A stretch of 64,000 nucleotides of DNA from Sphingomonas lacusdianchii (GCF_022664395.1 NZ_JAKRET010000001.1:310001-374000); one strand, 5' to 3'; shown: positions 36,295-47,957, numbered from the stretch's first letter. Translations and numbers: made by a program. Notes: generated by a model not told the origin, from the letters alone.

Positions 36295-36939
36295 ATGAAG
36301 ATCGCTCTCTTCGGCGGGACAGGCCCCACCGGACGGCACATCATCGAAACGGCGCTGGCGCGGGGGTATGCGCTTGCCGTCTTCGCGCGCGACCCGGCAA
36401 AGCTCGCCGCCTTCGTCGGCCGGGTCGAGATCGTGGTCGGCGACCTCCGCGATCGCGACGCGATCAAGGCATGCACCGCAGGCACCGATGCCGTCATCAG
36501 CGCCCTCGGACCCAACAGCCTGAAGGCGCGCGAAAAGCGGCCGATCACGCGCGGTGTCGCCACGATCATCTCGGTCATGGAGGAATTGAACGTCCGCCGC
36601 CTGATCCAGGTCTCGACGCCCGCCTATCGTGATCCGAAGGACGGTTTCGATCTGCCATCGCGTGCCTTTGTGATGCTGTTCAGGCTCATCGTCCGCAACG
36701 CCTATGACGATATCCGGGCGACCGCCGAACAGGTGCGCCGCTCCTCGCGCGACTGGACGCTGGTGCGGATCCCGAATCTTTGGGACGGACCGGCAACGGG
36801 GCGGATCGCCATCGGCTGGTACGGCCGGACGAAGCTCGGAATGAAGCTGTCACGGGGCAATCTGGCGAGGTTCCTGGTCGATCAAGTGACGGCCACGGAT
36901 TATCTCCGCGCCGCACCCGGGATCGCGGATCGCCCATGA
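36295..36939 (+). CDS. NAD(P)H-binding (NmrA/SDR-like) protein
   Basis: 214 residues. The Rossmann start is MKIALFGGTGPTGRHIIETALARGY (GGTGxTG), with VVGDLRDRDAI and DAVISALG as in NmrA/flavin-reductase-like proteins (atypical SDR without the YxxxK). This group includes redox-sensing regulators and quinone or flavin reductases. Pairing with an HxlR regulator and a DsbA-like protein suggests a response to electrophiles or quinones, but that is inference. The stop overlaps the first possible ATG of the next gene. Confidence 0.85.
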   Translation: MKIALFGGTGPTGRHIIETALARGYALAVFARDPAKLAAFVGRVEIVVGDLRDRDAIKACTAGTDAVISALGPNSLKAREKRPITRGVATIISVMEELNVRRLIQVSTPAYRDPKDGFDLPSRAFVMLFRLIVRNAYDDIRATAEQVRRSSRDWTLVRIPNLWDGPATGRIAIGWYGRTKLGMKLSRGNLARFLVDQVTATDYLRAAPGIADRP

Positions 36940-36965
36940 GGATGAATGAACGAAAGGACGCTATC

Positions 36966-37607
36966 GTGCTGCGGATCGACCTCTATACCGATATTGTCTG
37001 CCCGTGGTGCATCATCGGGCATCACCGTCTCGACAAGGTGTTGGCGGAACGTTTTCCCGACCTCTCGGTGGACATCCGCCAGCATCCGGTGCTGCTGCTG
37101 CCCGACGCCCCGCCGCAGGGCCTGTATGTCGCCGATCTGCTCCGCGCGCGCTACGGCGTGACCGATGTCCGGGCAGCGTTCGCTCGTCCCGAGGCGGAAG
37201 CACGGGCGTCGGGCCTTGCGCTCGATCTCGGCCGCCAGCCATGGATGTACCGAACCCAGCCGGCGCATGGGTTGATCCTCGCCGCCCGGGAACGGGGGAC
37301 GCAACATGCCCTCGCCGTCGCCATCACGAAGGCGTATTTCCTTGATGCACGGAATATATCGGACGCCAACGTGCTCGCCGATATCGCGACCCGGCACGGG
37401 TTCGAGGGCGAGGAAGCGCGCGCAATTGCCCTCGACCCTGCGCAACATCGCCGGGTTGACATAGCAGCGGCGCAATCCGCGGAAGCGGGAGTCCGATCAG
37501 TGCCCCATTTCGTCTTCGGCGACCGCATCGCCATCAACGGCGGCCGCAGCGAGGACGAACTCGCCGCCGCCATCCGTCAGGCGTCTGCCATCGCTGCAAC
37601 CGGATAG
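36966..37607 (+). CDS. DsbA-family oxidoreductase, FrnE/2-hydroxychromene-isomerase-like
   Basis: 213 residues from GTG 36966, chosen because AAAGGA lies 7 nt upstream; the ATG at 36936, overlapping the previous stop, would add 10 residues. The thioredoxin-fold start is LRIDLYTDIVCPWCIIG with a CPWC active site, and the cis-Pro region is GVRSVPHFVFGDRIAINGG. No signal peptide is present, so it is cytoplasmic, as in FrnE-type proteins involved in redox or polyketide chemistry. It is co-transcribed with the NAD(P)-binding protein gene. Confidence 0.86.
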   Translation: MLRIDLYTDIVCPWCIIGHHRLDKVLAERFPDLSVDIRQHPVLLLPDAPPQGLYVADLLRARYGVTDVRAAFARPEAEARASGLALDLGRQPWMYRTQPAHGLILAARERGTQHALAVAITKAYFLDARNISDANVLADIATRHGFEGEEARAIALDPAQHRRVDIAAAQSAEAGVRSVPHFVFGDRIAINGGRSEDELAAAIRQASAIAATG

Positions 37608-37695
37608 GACGCGATCACGTTGCCGGAGCGGTGAAACGCGAACGCCGCCGCACGGCGGGAAAAGGCTTGCCGGCCTTTCGCCAACGGACGGACGC

Positions 37696-37727
37696 AAAAA
37701 AGGGGCGCCGGTTCGCACCGACGCCCC
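37696..37727 (-). terminator. Rho-independent terminator of eno
   Basis: On the minus strand, an 11-bp stem (GGGGCGTCGGT / ACCGGCGCCCC, one G-T pair, 4-nt loop) is followed by six T. It begins about 18 bp after the eno stop. Confidence 0.9.
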
Positions 37728-37744
37728 CTTCCCTCATTCCGCGA

Positions 37745-39703
<1,959 letters not shown>

Positions 39704-39705
39704 TC

Positions 39706-40038
39706 ATGGGGGACGAGGGGCTGGGAACGGTCGTCGGTCGCGTCGTCGAGGATGCGAAGGCCTATGCCCGGGCCGAGGTGACGCTGTGGAAGACAGTCGC
39801 CAGCACGCGCGGATCGCAGGCCGGCATCGCCGCCGGCCTTGCGGTCGGTGCCGTGGTCATCGCGCTGTCGGCGGTCACCGCGCTGCTGGTCGGGGCGATT
39901 CTTTCGCTGCGGCCGTTGATGGGGCCGGGCTGGGCGACGTTGCTGGTCGTCGTCGTGGCGCTCGGGATCGCGGCCATTCTCGCCAGGATCGCATTGGCGA
40001 GCTTCAAGCGCGTCGTCGCGCCTCTGGGAGACGGCTGA
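39706..40038 (+). CDS. YqjE-like phage-holin-family membrane protein
   Basis: 110 residues. It has an N-terminal amphipathic part (VVGRVVEDAKAYARAEVTLWKTV) and two adjacent membrane helices (IAAGLAVGAVVIALSAVTALLVGAILSL and ATLLVVVVALGIAAILARIAL). It matches the putative superfamily III holin-X/YqjE architecture. It lies 8 bp after the YqjD-like gene and its stop overlaps the next start (TGATG). The name holin reflects topology only; no lysis function is implied. Confidence 0.82.
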   Translation: MGDEGLGTVVGRVVEDAKAYARAEVTLWKTVASTRGSQAGIAAGLAVGAVVIALSAVTALLVGAILSLRPLMGPGWATLLVVVVALGIAAILARIALASFKRVVAPLGDG

Positions 40039-40349
40039 TGATCCCGCCAACCCTCGCCGCCGCCCGCGCCGACGCGCTGCTCAAGCGCGCCCGGCTACAG
40101 GCCAGCATTGCCGAAGCGAAGCATCGCCTGTCGCCCGCGACCATCGCCTCGAATGTAGCCGACGACCTGCGCGACAAGGCGGAGGACGGCGTCGCGGTCG
40201 TGATGGAGCGTCCTGGCGTCGCGGCGGGTATCGCCACCGGCGTCGTCGCGCTGCTCGCCCGCAAGCGCATCGCCCGCCTGTTCCGCAAGGCACCGCCGCC
40301 GCCGCCCGCCCCCATCGCCCCGCCCCCGCCCGTCCCGAACAAGGAATGA
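40038..40349 (+). CDS. Hypothetical protein of the YqjD/YqjE operon
   Basis: 103 residues starting within the stop of the YqjE-like gene. Helical N-terminus (LLKRARLQASIAEAKHRL), a hydrophobic segment (RPGVAAGIATGVVALLA) and a basic RKRIARLFRK followed by a Pro-rich tail. By position it corresponds to YqjK/YqjC-type third genes of such operons, but the sequence is not clearly similar. It is probably a membrane-associated partner of the neighbours. Confidence 0.68.
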   Translation: MIPPTLAAARADALLKRARLQASIAEAKHRLSPATIASNVADDLRDKAEDGVAVVMERPGVAAGIATGVVALLARKRIARLFRKAPPPPPAPIAPPPPVPNKE

Positions 40350-40353
40350 CATC

Positions 40354-40800
40354 ATGAGCGAACTCAAGACCGCCCCGCACGAAACCACCGGCACCATCGA
40401 CACGCTGAAGGAAAAGGCGTCGACCGCCGCCCATGCGACCAGCGACGCCGCGCACGACGCTGCCAAGCGCGCCTCGGACGCCGCCCATGACGCCGCCCAG
40501 CGCGCGTCGGAAACGATCGAGACCAATCCGCTTGCGGTCCTCGCCGGTGGGCTCGCACTCGGTGCCGTCGTCGGCGCGCTGCTGCCGCGTACCGCGCAGG
40601 AAACGAAGACGCTTGCCCCGCTCGGCAAGAAGCTGGCCGCCGCCGCCACCGCCGCTGCCGCCACGGCGCGCGACGTCGGCAAGGAACAGCTGACCGCCGC
40701 CCTGCCGAGCAAGGACGGCGCCAAGGAACAGCTGCGTTCGGCGTTCAGCACGGTGGTGCAGGCCGCCGCCGACAGCGGCAAGGCCGCGGTCAAGAACTGA
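40354..40800 (+). CDS. Hypothetical Ala-rich helical protein with central hydrophobic segment
   Basis: 148 residues. The N-terminal half is an Ala/Asp/His/Lys helix with near-repeats (ATSDAAHDAAKRASDAAHDAAQRA). A hydrophobic glycine-rich segment (LAVLAGGLALGAVVGALL, residues about 60-78) follows, then another amphipathic Ala/Lys part. The layout resembles the DUF883 protein heading the operon, suggesting a second ElaB/YqjD-type member. Last gene of the operon, with a terminator 35 bp beyond. Confidence 0.7.
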   Translation: MSELKTAPHETTGTIDTLKEKASTAAHATSDAAHDAAKRASDAAHDAAQRASETIETNPLAVLAGGLALGAVVGALLPRTAQETKTLAPLGKKLAAAATAAAATARDVGKEQLTAALPSKDGAKEQLRSAFSTVVQAAADSGKAAVKN

Positions 40801-40834
40801 TCGGTCGCGCAAATCCCAGATTCTGGGTTGAAGG

Positions 40835-40875
40835 GTACGCCCGGTCCGCTATGCGGGCTGGGCGTATCTTTTTTT
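40835..40875 (+). terminator. Rho-independent terminator of the YqjD-like operon
   Basis: A 15-bp stem with three G-T pairs (40835-40849 with 40853-40867, TAT loop) followed by CTTTTTTT. It ends only 18 bp before the next gene's start, so that gene needs its own promoter nearby or relies on read-through. Confidence 0.85.
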
Positions 40876-40892
40876 GCACTGCGGGAACGACC

Positions 40893-41114
40893 ATGAGCAA
40901 ACTTCACCTCGTCTTCGGCGGCCGCGTCTCCGATCCGCGCACGCTCGACTTTGCCGACCTGAAGGCGATCGACGTCGTCGGCATCTTCGGCGACTATGCC
41001 AGCGCCGAAAAGGCATGGCGCGCCGCGGCGCAGCGGACCGTCGACGATGCCGAGATGAAATATGTGGTGGTGCATCTGCACCGTCTGCTCGAACCGGAAC
41101 TGCCGCCGGCGTAA
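40893..41114 (+). CDS. DUF4170 domain-containing protein
   Basis: 73 residues from MSKLHLVFGGRVSDP; the open frame upstream of this ATG runs into the terminator stem. The sequence, with VGIFGDYASAEKAWRAAAQRTVDDAEMKYVVVHLHRLLEP, matches the small alphaproteobacterial DUF4170 family. Function unknown; a compact cytoplasmic protein without motifs is expected. Confidence 0.85.
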   Translation: MSKLHLVFGGRVSDPRTLDFADLKAIDVVGIFGDYASAEKAWRAAAQRTVDDAEMKYVVVHLHRLLEPELPPA

Positions 41115-41131
41115 GGCCCCAGCCGCTCCCG

Positions 41132-41253
41132 TTGGGTTCGAGCAGCTTCGAGCGAAGTCGAGAAGCGTCCGTCGAGAACGTCCGTCTAGGGCACCCCTTC
41201 TCGACTGCGGTTCTCGACAAGCTCGAACCTCCGCTCGAAGCAAACGGAGGGCG
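41132..41253. repeat. Intergenic inverted-repeat element (family C)
   Basis: The segment contains imperfect inverted copies built from TTCGAGC, CTTCGAGCGAAGTCGAGAAG and TTCTCGAC...AAGCTCGAA. Similar TTCTCGACTTCGCTCGAA blocks are scattered in sphingomonad intergenic DNA. It lies between convergent DUF4170 and rhomboid genes. No open frame of note. Confidence 0.6.
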
Positions 41254-41270
41254 CAGGAGAGAGTTGCGGC

Positions 41271-41939
41271 TCAGTCAGGGCTGCCGGCGGCTACTCGCCG
41301 CACACCCCAGCGCCACCGCAACAACGGGCGGAGCAACAGCATCCCGGCGATGAACCCGCCGGCATGCGCCGCCCCGGCAATCGGCATCTCGCTCCCCGCA
41401 CTCGCCCAGCCGATGGCAAGGTTTAGCAGGGTCCAGCTCACCCCCAGCCACACCGCATGGACGACATGCGCCGGCACCGGCCCGATCGCCTTCGCCTTGC
41501 CCCCGCCGAACAGCAGCGCATAGGCGCCGATCAGCGCCGAGATCGCCCCGCTCGCCCCGATCATCGGCGCGGGCGAAGTCGGCCCGGCCAGCCACTGCGC
41601 CGCGACCGACGCATAGGCACCGATCAGCAGCAGCACCAACACCCCGCGCAGTCCCACCGCCCGCTGCGTCGGCGTACCGACGATGGCAAGGCTCAGCAGG
41701 TTGAACGCCAGATGCACCCATCCGTCATGAATGAACGCGGCGGTGATCGGCGTCAGCCATAGCGGCACGAACGGCGCAAACCCCTCGATCGAGGCGACAT
41801 TGCTGGTCATGCGCAGCGGCACGAAGCCCGCCGCGATCGCCGCGCTCCACACGCCGCCGGTCAGGATCAGCCACGCGCTGACGCAAGCGATCAACCCGCC
41901 GATCACGAGGATCGACGGGGAAGGACGCCGTTCGAACAT
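41271..41939 (-). CDS. Rhomboid-family intramembrane serine protease
   Basis: 222 residues with six predicted membrane helices. Catalytic features: HLAFN (oxyanion His/Asn region, residues 76-80), nucleophile Ser130 in GASGAISALIG and His192 in AAHAGGFIAG. Together these form the rhomboid Ser-His dyad, so activity is likely. It begins 6 bp after the greA stop and so probably belongs to the carAB-greA transcript. The substrate is unknown. Confidence 0.92.
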   Translation of the reverse strand: MFERRPSPSILVIGGLIACVSAWLILTGGVWSAAIAAGFVPLRMTSNVASIEGFAPFVPLWLTPITAAFIHDGWVHLAFNLLSLAIVGTPTQRAVGLRGVLVLLLIGAYASVAAQWLAGPTSPAPMIGASGAISALIGAYALLFGGGKAKAIGPVPAHVVHAVWLGVSWTLLNLAIGWASAGSEMPIAGAAHAGGFIAGMLLLRPLLRWRWGVRRVAAGSPD

Positions 41940-41945
41940 AGGGGT

Positions 41946-42422
41946 TTAGATGAATTCGATCTTCGAGATCTGGTAATAACGGTCGCCCGACGGCACCGTC
42001 ACCTCGACATCGTCATCGACCTTCCGCCCGATCAGCGCGCGGCCCATCGGCGAGTTGTACGAGATACGGCCCGACTTGGCGTCCGCCTCGGTCTGGCCGA
42101 CGATCTGGTAGGTGACCGCCTTGTCATCCTCGTCGAGCAGCGTAACGGTCGCGCCGAACACCACCTTGTCGCCCGACAGGTCCTTCGGATCGATGACCTG
42201 CGCGCGGCTCAGCTTGTCCTCGATATCGGCGATCGACGCCTCGATCTGCCCCTGCCGCTCCTTCGCCGCATGATATTCGGCGTTTTCGGACAGGTCGCCA
42301 TGGGCGCGCGCTTCCTCGATCGCGTCGATGATCTGCGGCCGTTCGACCTTCAGTTGCTTGAGGTGCGCCGTCAGGCGATCATAGCCCTCTTGCAACATCG
42401 GCATCTTTTCGACCGTCGCCAT
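41946..42422 (-). CDS. greA: Transcription elongation factor GreA
   Basis: 158 residues, full length. The N-terminal coiled-coil has the acidic tip [15 protein letters not shown], which positions Mg2+ in the RNA-polymerase secondary channel. The C-terminal FKBP-like domain is present ([28 protein letters not shown]). It promotes cleavage of backtracked RNA. It is downstream of carB on the same strand, a common order, separated by 84 bp with a hairpin. Confidence 0.96.
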   Translation of the reverse strand: MATVEKMPMLQEGYDRLTAHLKQLKVERPQIIDAIEEARAHGDLSENAEYHAAKERQGQIEASIADIEDKLSRAQVIDPKDLSGDKVVFGATVTLLDEDDKAVTYQIVGQTEADAKSGRISYNSPMGRALIGRKVDDDVEVTVPSGDRYYQISKIEFI

Positions 42423-42458
42423 CGCGCGCGCGTCCCTTTTGTCATTACCCCCGCCACA

Positions 42459-42482
42459 CGGACGGGCCTCCCTGCCCGTCCG
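42459..42482. terminator. Hairpin between carB and greA
   Basis: CGGACGGGC-CTCCCT-GCCCGTCCG, a perfect 9-bp stem in the carB-greA gap. No T-run follows, so it may be an attenuating or processing hairpin rather than a true terminator. Confidence 0.45.
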
Positions 42483-42506
42483 CGCGCAACATTCCGCTGA
42501 TGGGGA

Positions 42507-45500
42507 TCAGTTGTGCGATTGCGAATAATAGGACTGCAACGGCCGCACTTCAAGGGAGCGGGCAGCCAGCGCCTGAATGGCCTGAGCCACCGCGACGCTG
42601 GCGGGCGCCGTGGTGAAATAGGGCACCTTCTGCGACTGCGCCGACGCCCGGATCGATTCGGAGTCCTTCAACGACTGCCAGCCTTCGGTGGTGTTGAAGA
42701 TCATCGCGATATCGCCGTCGAAAATCTTGTCGACGATATGCGGACGACCCTGCGCCACCTTGTTGACGCGTTCGACCGGCACGCCATGGTCGGCGAGATA
42801 GTCGGCGGTGCCGCTGGTCGCGACGATTTTGAAGCCCATTTCGACCAGCAACTGCACGCCCGGCAGGATCACCGGCTTGTCGCTCGACTTGACCGACACG
42901 AACACCGTGCCGCTTTTGGGCAGGACGATGTTGGCGCCCATCTGCGCCTTGGCAAAGGCGGTGGCGAAATCGCCATCGATCCCCATCACTTCGCCGGTCG
43001 ACTTCATTTCCGGCGACAATACTGGATCGACGCCGGGGAAGCGGCCCCATGGGAATACCGCTTCCTTGACCGCGACATGATCGATGTCGCGATCGATCGT
43101 CGGCAGATTGGCCAGCTTCTCGCCCGCCATCACCCGCGCCGCGATCTTGGCGACCGGCGTGCCGATCGCCTTGGCGACGAACGGCACCGTACGGCTGGCG
43201 CGCGGATTGACCTCGATCAGATAGACCTTGCCGTCCTTGACCGCGAACTGGATGTTCATCAGCCCCTTGACGTTCAGCGCCTTGGCCAGCGCCACCGTCT
43301 GCCGCTCGATCTCGGTGATGACCTCGGCGGTCAGCGAATAGGGCGGCATCGAACAGGCACTGTCGCCCGAATGGACGCCGGCTTCCTCGATATGCTGCAA
43401 CACCCCCGCGACGACGACGTCGTCCCCGTCCGCGATCGCGTCGACATCGACCTCAATCGCGTCGCGCAGATACTGGTCGATCAGGACGGGGGAGTCTCCC
43501 GACACCTGCACCGCCGTCTGGATATAGTCGTCGAGTTGCCCGAGCGAATCAACGATCTCCATCGCCCGCCCGCCCAGCACATAGCTTGGCCGCATCAGCA
43601 CCGGATAACCGATCCGCTCGGCGATCACCGCCGCCTCGTCGCGGCTGCGCGCCAGGCCGTTGGCCGGCTGGAGCAGCCCCAGCGAGGTGACCAGATCGGC
43701 GAACCGCTCGCGATCTTCCGCCAGATCGATCGAATCGGGCGTGGTGCCGAGGATCGGGATACCAGCCGCCTCGAGCGCGCGGGCGAGGTTCAGCGGCGTC
43801 TGTCCGCCAAACTGCACGATCACCCCGACCAACTCGCCCTTCGACGCCTCGACATGCAGGATTTCCAGCACGTCCTCGGCGGTCAACGGTTCGAAATACA
43901 GCCGGTCCGACGTGTCGTAATCGGTCGACACCGTCTCCGGGTTGCAGTTGACCATGATCGTTTCATAGCCGGCATCGCTCAGCGCGAAGCACGCATGGCA
44001 GCAGCAATAGTCGAACTCGATCCCCTGCCCGATCCGGTTCGGCCCGCCGCCGAGGATGACGATTTTCTTCCGATCAGTCGGCTGGCTCTCGTCCTCCGGC
44101 TCGCCAAAGGTCGGCGCTTCGTAGGTCGAATACATATACGGCGTCTTCGCCTCGAACTCGGCGGCGCAGGTGTCGATGCGCTTGAAGACCGGCCGCACGC
44201 CCAGCTTGTGCCGATGTTGACGCACCTCGTCCTCGGTCACGCCGCCGGTCATCATCTTGACGACCTCGTGGATCAGGCCCGATCCGCGCGCGATGCCGCG
44301 CTCCATGCCGCGCAGATTGGCCGATTGCAGCGCCAGCCATGCCAGCCGCTTGTCGGAGAAGCCCATCGATTTGAGCCGGCGCATCCCCGCCGCGTCCTGC
44401 GGCAGCCCGTTGGTGCAAACTTCGGTTTCCGCCGCGACGATTTCCGCCATGCGTTCGAGGAACCACGGATCGTACTTGGCGATGGCGTGGACTTCGGCGA
44501 CGGTGAAGCCTTCGCGCAGCGCCTGTGCCGCGACCAGCAGCCGGTCGGGGGTCGCGACGGCCAGTGCCGCCTCGATCTCCGCGCGCGGCGCACCCGCCAG
44601 GCGTTCGACGCTGTTGAAGCCCGACAGCCCGGTTTCCAGACCGCGCAGCGCCTTCTGCATCGATTCATGAATATTGCGGCCGATCGCCATGACTTCGCCG
44701 ACCGACTTCATCGCCGTCGACAGCACCGCCTGCGATCCCTTGAACTTTTCGAAGGCGAAGCGCGGAATCTTGGTGACGACATAATCGATCGTCGGTTCGA
44801 ACGACGCCGGCGTCGCGCCGGTAATGTCGTTGGTGATCTCGTCGAGCGTGTATCCGACCGCCAGCTTCGCCGCGACCTTGGCGATCGGGAAGCCGGTCGC
44901 CTTCGATGCCAGCGCCGACGACCGCGACACGCGCGGGTTCATCTCGATGACGATCAGGCGGCCGTCCTTCGGATTGACCGCGAACTGTACGTTCGAACCC
45001 CCTGTTTCGACACCGATTTCCCGGAGCACCGCGATCGATGCGTTGCGCATGATCTGGTACTCTTTATCGGTCAGCGTCAGCGCCGGGGCGACGGTGATCG
45101 AATCGCCGGTATGAACGCCCATCGGATCGATATTCTCGATCGAACACACGATGATGGCATTGTCCGCACGATCGCGGACGACCTCCATCTCATATTCCTT
45201 CCACCCGAGCAGCGATTCCTCGATCAGCACCTCGGTGGTCGGCGACGCATCCAGCCCCTCGCGGACGATGCGCAGAAATTCGTCGCGGTTATAGGCGACG
45301 CCGCCGCCGGTCCCGCCCAGCGTGAAGGACGGGCGGATGATCGCGGGCAGCCCGACATGCTCCAGCCCGGCCAGCGCCTCCGCTTCGGTATGGGCGATAT
45401 GGCTGCGCGCGGATTCGAGGCCGATCTTCTCCATCGCGACCTTGAACTTCTGCCGGTCCTCGGCCTTGTCGATCGCCTCGGCATCGGCGCCGATCATCTG

Positions 45501-45839
45501 CACGCCGAACTTTTCGAGCGTGCCGTCATTGGCCAGCGCCAGCGCGGTGTTCAGCGCGGTCTGTCCGCCCATCGTCGGCAGCACCGCATCGGGGCGCTCC
45601 TTCTCGATGATCTTGGCGACCACCGCCGGCGTGATCGGCTCGACATAGGTCGCGTCGGCCAGTTCCGGGTCGGTCATGATCGTGGCGGGGTTGGAATTGA
45701 CGAGGACGATGCGATAGCCCTCCTCCTTCAACGCCTTGATCGCCTGCACGCCCGAATAATCGAACTCGCAAGCCTGGCCGATGACGATCGGCCCCGCGCC
45801 GATGACGAGGATGGACGAAATGTCGGTGCGTTTTGGCAT
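42507..45839 (-). CDS. carB: Carbamoyl-phosphate synthase large subunit
   Basis: 1110 residues. Two duplicated ATP-grasp halves are visible; the first begins [26 protein letters not shown], the second [27 protein letters not shown]. The allosteric MGS-like domain follows from about residue 970. It makes carbamoyl phosphate for arginine and pyrimidine synthesis with CarA supplying ammonia. The start overlaps the stop of a small ORF (TAATG), so translation is coupled to it rather than directly to carA. Confidence 0.97.
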   Translation of the reverse strand: MPKRTDISSILVIGAGPIVIGQACEFDYSGVQAIKALKEEGYRIVLVNSNPATIMTDPELADATYVEPITPAVVAKIIEKERPDAVLPTMGGQTALNTALALANDGTLEKFGVQMIGADAEAIDKAEDRQKFKVAMEKIGLESARSHIAHTEAEALAGLEHVGLPAIIRPSFTLGGTGGGVAYNRDEFLRIVREGLDASPTTEVLIEESLLGWKEYEMEVVRDRADNAIIVCSIENIDPMGVHTGDSITVAPALTLTDKEYQIMRNASIAVLREIGVETGGSNVQFAVNPKDGRLIVIEMNPRVSRSSALASKATGFPIAKVAAKLAVGYTLDEITNDITGATPASFEPTIDYVVTKIPRFAFEKFKGSQAVLSTAMKSVGEVMAIGRNIHESMQKALRGLETGLSGFNSVERLAGAPRAEIEAALAVATPDRLLVAAQALREGFTVAEVHAIAKYDPWFLERMAEIVAAETEVCTNGLPQDAAGMRRLKSMGFSDKRLAWLALQSANLRGMERGIARGSGLIHEVVKMMTGGVTEDEVRQHRHKLGVRPVFKRIDTCAAEFEAKTPYMYSTYEAPTFGEPEDESQPTDRKKIVILGGGPNRIGQGIEFDYCCCHACFALSDAGYETIMVNCNPETVSTDYDTSDRLYFEPLTAEDVLEILHVEASKGELVGVIVQFGGQTPLNLARALEAAGIPILGTTPDSIDLAEDRERFADLVTSLGLLQPANGLARSRDEAAVIAERIGYPVLMRPSYVLGGRAMEIVDSLGQLDDYIQTAVQVSGDSPVLIDQYLRDAIEVDVDAIADGDDVVVAGVLQHIEEAGVHSGDSACSMPPYSLTAEVITEIERQTVALAKALNVKGLMNIQFAVKDGKVYLIEVNPRASRTVPFVAKAIGTPVAKIAARVMAGEKLANLPTIDRDIDHVAVKEAVFPWGRFPGVDPVLSPEMKSTGEVMGIDGDFATAFAKAQMGANIVLPKSGTVFVSVKSSDKPVILPGVQLLVEMGFKIVATSGTADYLADHGVPVERVNKVAQGRPHIVDKIFDGDIAMIFNTTEGWQSLKDSESIRASAQSQKVPYFTTAPASVAVAQAIQALAARSLEVRPLQSYYSQSHN

Positions 45840-46123
45840 TAGTGATCCAGTCCGTTTGCTGGGGCCTCGTTACCGACGAACCCAAGGTCCATCGGGAGTC
45901 CGCTGTTTTTCAATTGGCTAAGTACGCAATCGATCTGCTTGAAAGATCCGCCACGGGAAGGCCGTACGTGAACTCGGTTACCGCCCAGATGCTTCAACCA
46001 ACTCCGAGGAGCATTGCATCGCTGCGTCATTCGATCGAGCTTCGCCTGCGTCACCGCGGCGGCCTCGGTCGAGCCGACCGATGCGCCAGCCTGAACGGCG
46101 AAGAGCAAAGCCAGCGCGAACAA
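45839..46123 (-). CDS. Small exported protein encoded between carA and carB
   Basis: 94 residues from a TTG directly after the carA stop, ending in a TAA that overlaps the carB ATG (TAATG). The N-terminus [17 protein letters not shown] looks like a signal peptide. The mature part [28 protein letters not shown]...[23 protein letters not shown] has two cysteines and does not look like random frame. Position and exact junctions argue that it is real and co-translated with the synthase. Function unknown; no similarity recognised to known car-associated proteins. Confidence 0.68.
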   Translation of the reverse strand: MFALALLFAVQAGASVGSTEAAAVTQAKLDRMTQRCNAPRSWLKHLGGNRVHVRPSRGGSFKQIDCVLSQLKNSGLPMDLGFVGNEAPANGLDH

Positions 46124-47320
46124 TCAGCGAGCCTTCATCATCCCCACGAACCGTTCGAACAGATAGAAGCTGTCCTGCGGTCCGGGCGACGCCTCGGGGT
46201 GATACTGGACCGAAAACGCACGGCCGCCGTCCACTTCGATGCCGGCGTTCGACCCGTCGAACAGCGACACATGCGTCTCGACCACCCCCACCGGCAGGCT
46301 GTCGCGTTCGACCGCGAAGCCGTGGTTCATGCTGGTGATCTCGACCGCGCCGTCCGACAGCCGCTTGACCGGATGGTTCGCGCCGCGATGGCCCTGATGC
46401 ATCTTGATCGTGGTCGCGCCGACCGCGAGGCCGAGCAGCTGGTGTCCGAGACAGATGCCGAACAGCGGCTTGCCGGTGTCGAGCAGCTTGCGGATCACCG
46501 GCACCGCATATTCGCCGGTCGCCGCGGGATCGCCCGGGCCGTTCGACAGGAAGATGCCGTCGGGGTTCGCCGCCATCACCTCATCATAGGTCGCAGTCGC
46601 AGGTAGCACGGTTACTTCAGCGCCCGCGTGAACAAGGTTGCGGAAGATATTGCGTTTGCTGCCATAATCGATCGCAACGACATGCGGACGCGATGTGCTT
46701 TGCGTGGCACCTTCGTCACCTTCCGGCCGGGTGCTGTCGTCATAGCCCTTCCCCAGATGCCACGCCCCGCCGGCCCAGCCGTAATGCGTCTCGCACGACA
46801 CCGTCTTGGCAAGGTCCATCCCCTCAAGCCCCGGCCATGCCTGCGCCTGTGCCAGCAGCGCCGGAATGTCGAACTCGCCGCTCGCCGAATGCGCAATCAC
46901 CCCGTTCGGCGCCCCGCCCTGCCGGATGCGGCGGGTCAGCGCTCGCGTATCGATCCCGGCCAGCCCGATCCGGTTGTGGCGGGCCATCCACGCGTCAAGA
47001 TGCTCGTTCGACCGGAAATTCGACGGCGCGGTCACATCCTCGCGGACGATCATGCCCAGCGCGTGCGGGTCGTTCGCCTCGACATCGTCGACGTTGGTGC
47101 CGACATTGCCGATGTGCGGGAAGGTGAAGGTGATGATCTGCCCGGCGAAGGACGGATCGGTCATGATCTCCTGATAGCCGGTCATCGCGGTGTGGAAGCA
47201 CACCTCGCCGACCGCTGCGCCCTCGGCCCCGAAGCCACGGCCCCACAGCACGTCGCCATTGGCAAGGACAAGGACCCCGGTGGCTCCTTCGGGCATGGCA
47301 AATGGCTTGGCGTCGGCCAT
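46124..47320 (-). CDS. carA: Carbamoyl-phosphate synthase small subunit
   Basis: 398 residues. The N-terminal CPSase domain (GVLVLANGDVLWGRGFGAEG, FHTAMTGYQEIMTDPSFAGQIITFTFPHIGN) precedes a class I glutaminase with nucleophile Cys in FGICLGHQLLGLA and His-x-Glu in QYHPEASPGPQDS. It hydrolyses glutamine and channels ammonia to CarB. First gene of carA-small ORF-carB-greA-rhomboid, divergent from yqeY across 145 bp. Confidence 0.97.
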   Translation of the reverse strand: MADAKPFAMPEGATGVLVLANGDVLWGRGFGAEGAAVGEVCFHTAMTGYQEIMTDPSFAGQIITFTFPHIGNVGTNVDDVEANDPHALGMIVREDVTAPSNFRSNEHLDAWMARHNRIGLAGIDTRALTRRIRQGGAPNGVIAHSASGEFDIPALLAQAQAWPGLEGMDLAKTVSCETHYGWAGGAWHLGKGYDDSTRPEGDEGATQSTSRPHVVAIDYGSKRNIFRNLVHAGAEVTVLPATATYDEVMAANPDGIFLSNGPGDPAATGEYAVPVIRKLLDTGKPLFGICLGHQLLGLAVGATTIKMHQGHRGANHPVKRLSDGAVEITSMNHGFAVERDSLPVGVVETHVSLFDGSNAGIEVDGGRAFSVQYHPEASPGPQDSFYLFERFVGMMKAR

Positions 47321-47465
47321 GATAGGCGGGCACTCCTGGGTTTGTCTGATGATGTCGCTAAGCGGTGGCGGCTAGTCCCAACGTCCCGCGCCGTCAATCC
47401 TGTGATCGCGGATCGATTGCGGCTATGCGTGATCGCTTATCCGAATGAGAGACACTGGAACCGCC

Positions 47466-47918
47466 ATGATTCGCGACACCATCAAGGACGCCCTCGTCAC
47501 CGCCATGAAGGGCGGCGACAAGGAGACGACGGCCACCATCCGCCTGATCCAGTCGTCGATCAAGAACCGCGACATCGAGGCACGCACCGGCAAGGCTCCC
47601 GATAGCGACGACGCGCTGGTGGTCGAAGTGCTGCAGAAAATGGTCAAGCAGCGCCGCGAATCGATCGAGATGTACGAGAAAGGCAATCGCCCCGAGTTGG
47701 CCGCCAGTGAAGCGCGCGAAGTGACCGTCATCGAACGCTTTTTGCCGCAGCAGATGGATGAGGCACAGACCGCTGCGGCGATCGAGGCGATCAAGACCGA
47801 TCTGGGCGCCACGGGCATGAAGGACATGGGCCGCGTGATGGCCGAACTGAAATCGCGCCACGGCAGCGAACTCGACATGAGCAAGGCCAGCGCGGCGGTG
47901 AAGGCCGCCCTCAGTTAA
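47466..47918 (+). CDS. yqeY: GatB/YqeY domain-containing protein
   Basis: 150 residues from the ATG before IRDTIKDALVTAMKGGDK (the frame opens 21 bp earlier). The family pattern includes KETTATIRLIQSSIKNRDIEAR and the C-terminal ATGMKDMGRVMAELKSRHGSELDMSKASAAVKAAL, like the tail domain of GatB. YqeY proteins are thought to interact with tRNA. The order yqeY-dnaG-rpoD is the conserved extended macromolecular synthesis cluster. Confidence 0.92.
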   Translation: MIRDTIKDALVTAMKGGDKETTATIRLIQSSIKNRDIEARTGKAPDSDDALVVEVLQKMVKQRRESIEMYEKGNRPELAASEAREVTVIERFLPQQMDEAQTAAAIEAIKTDLGATGMKDMGRVMAELKSRHGSELDMSKASAAVKAALS

Positions 47919-47957
47919 TCGGTTGCCGTACCCGTTCCGTTCGGGGCATAAAGAGCC

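Noticed and set aside
39706-40038. Phage remnant because of the holin-like gene
   Set aside because: The gene belongs to the chromosomal YqjD/YqjE-like operon; no other phage genes, integrase or attachment site are seen.
41132-41253. CRISPR array
   Set aside because: The repeats are imperfect, inverted and unevenly spaced, and no cas genes are present.
42513-45842. 1109-residue frame antisense to carB
   Set aside because: It mirrors the codon bias of carB; Arg/Asp/His-rich, no domain. The carB identification is secure.
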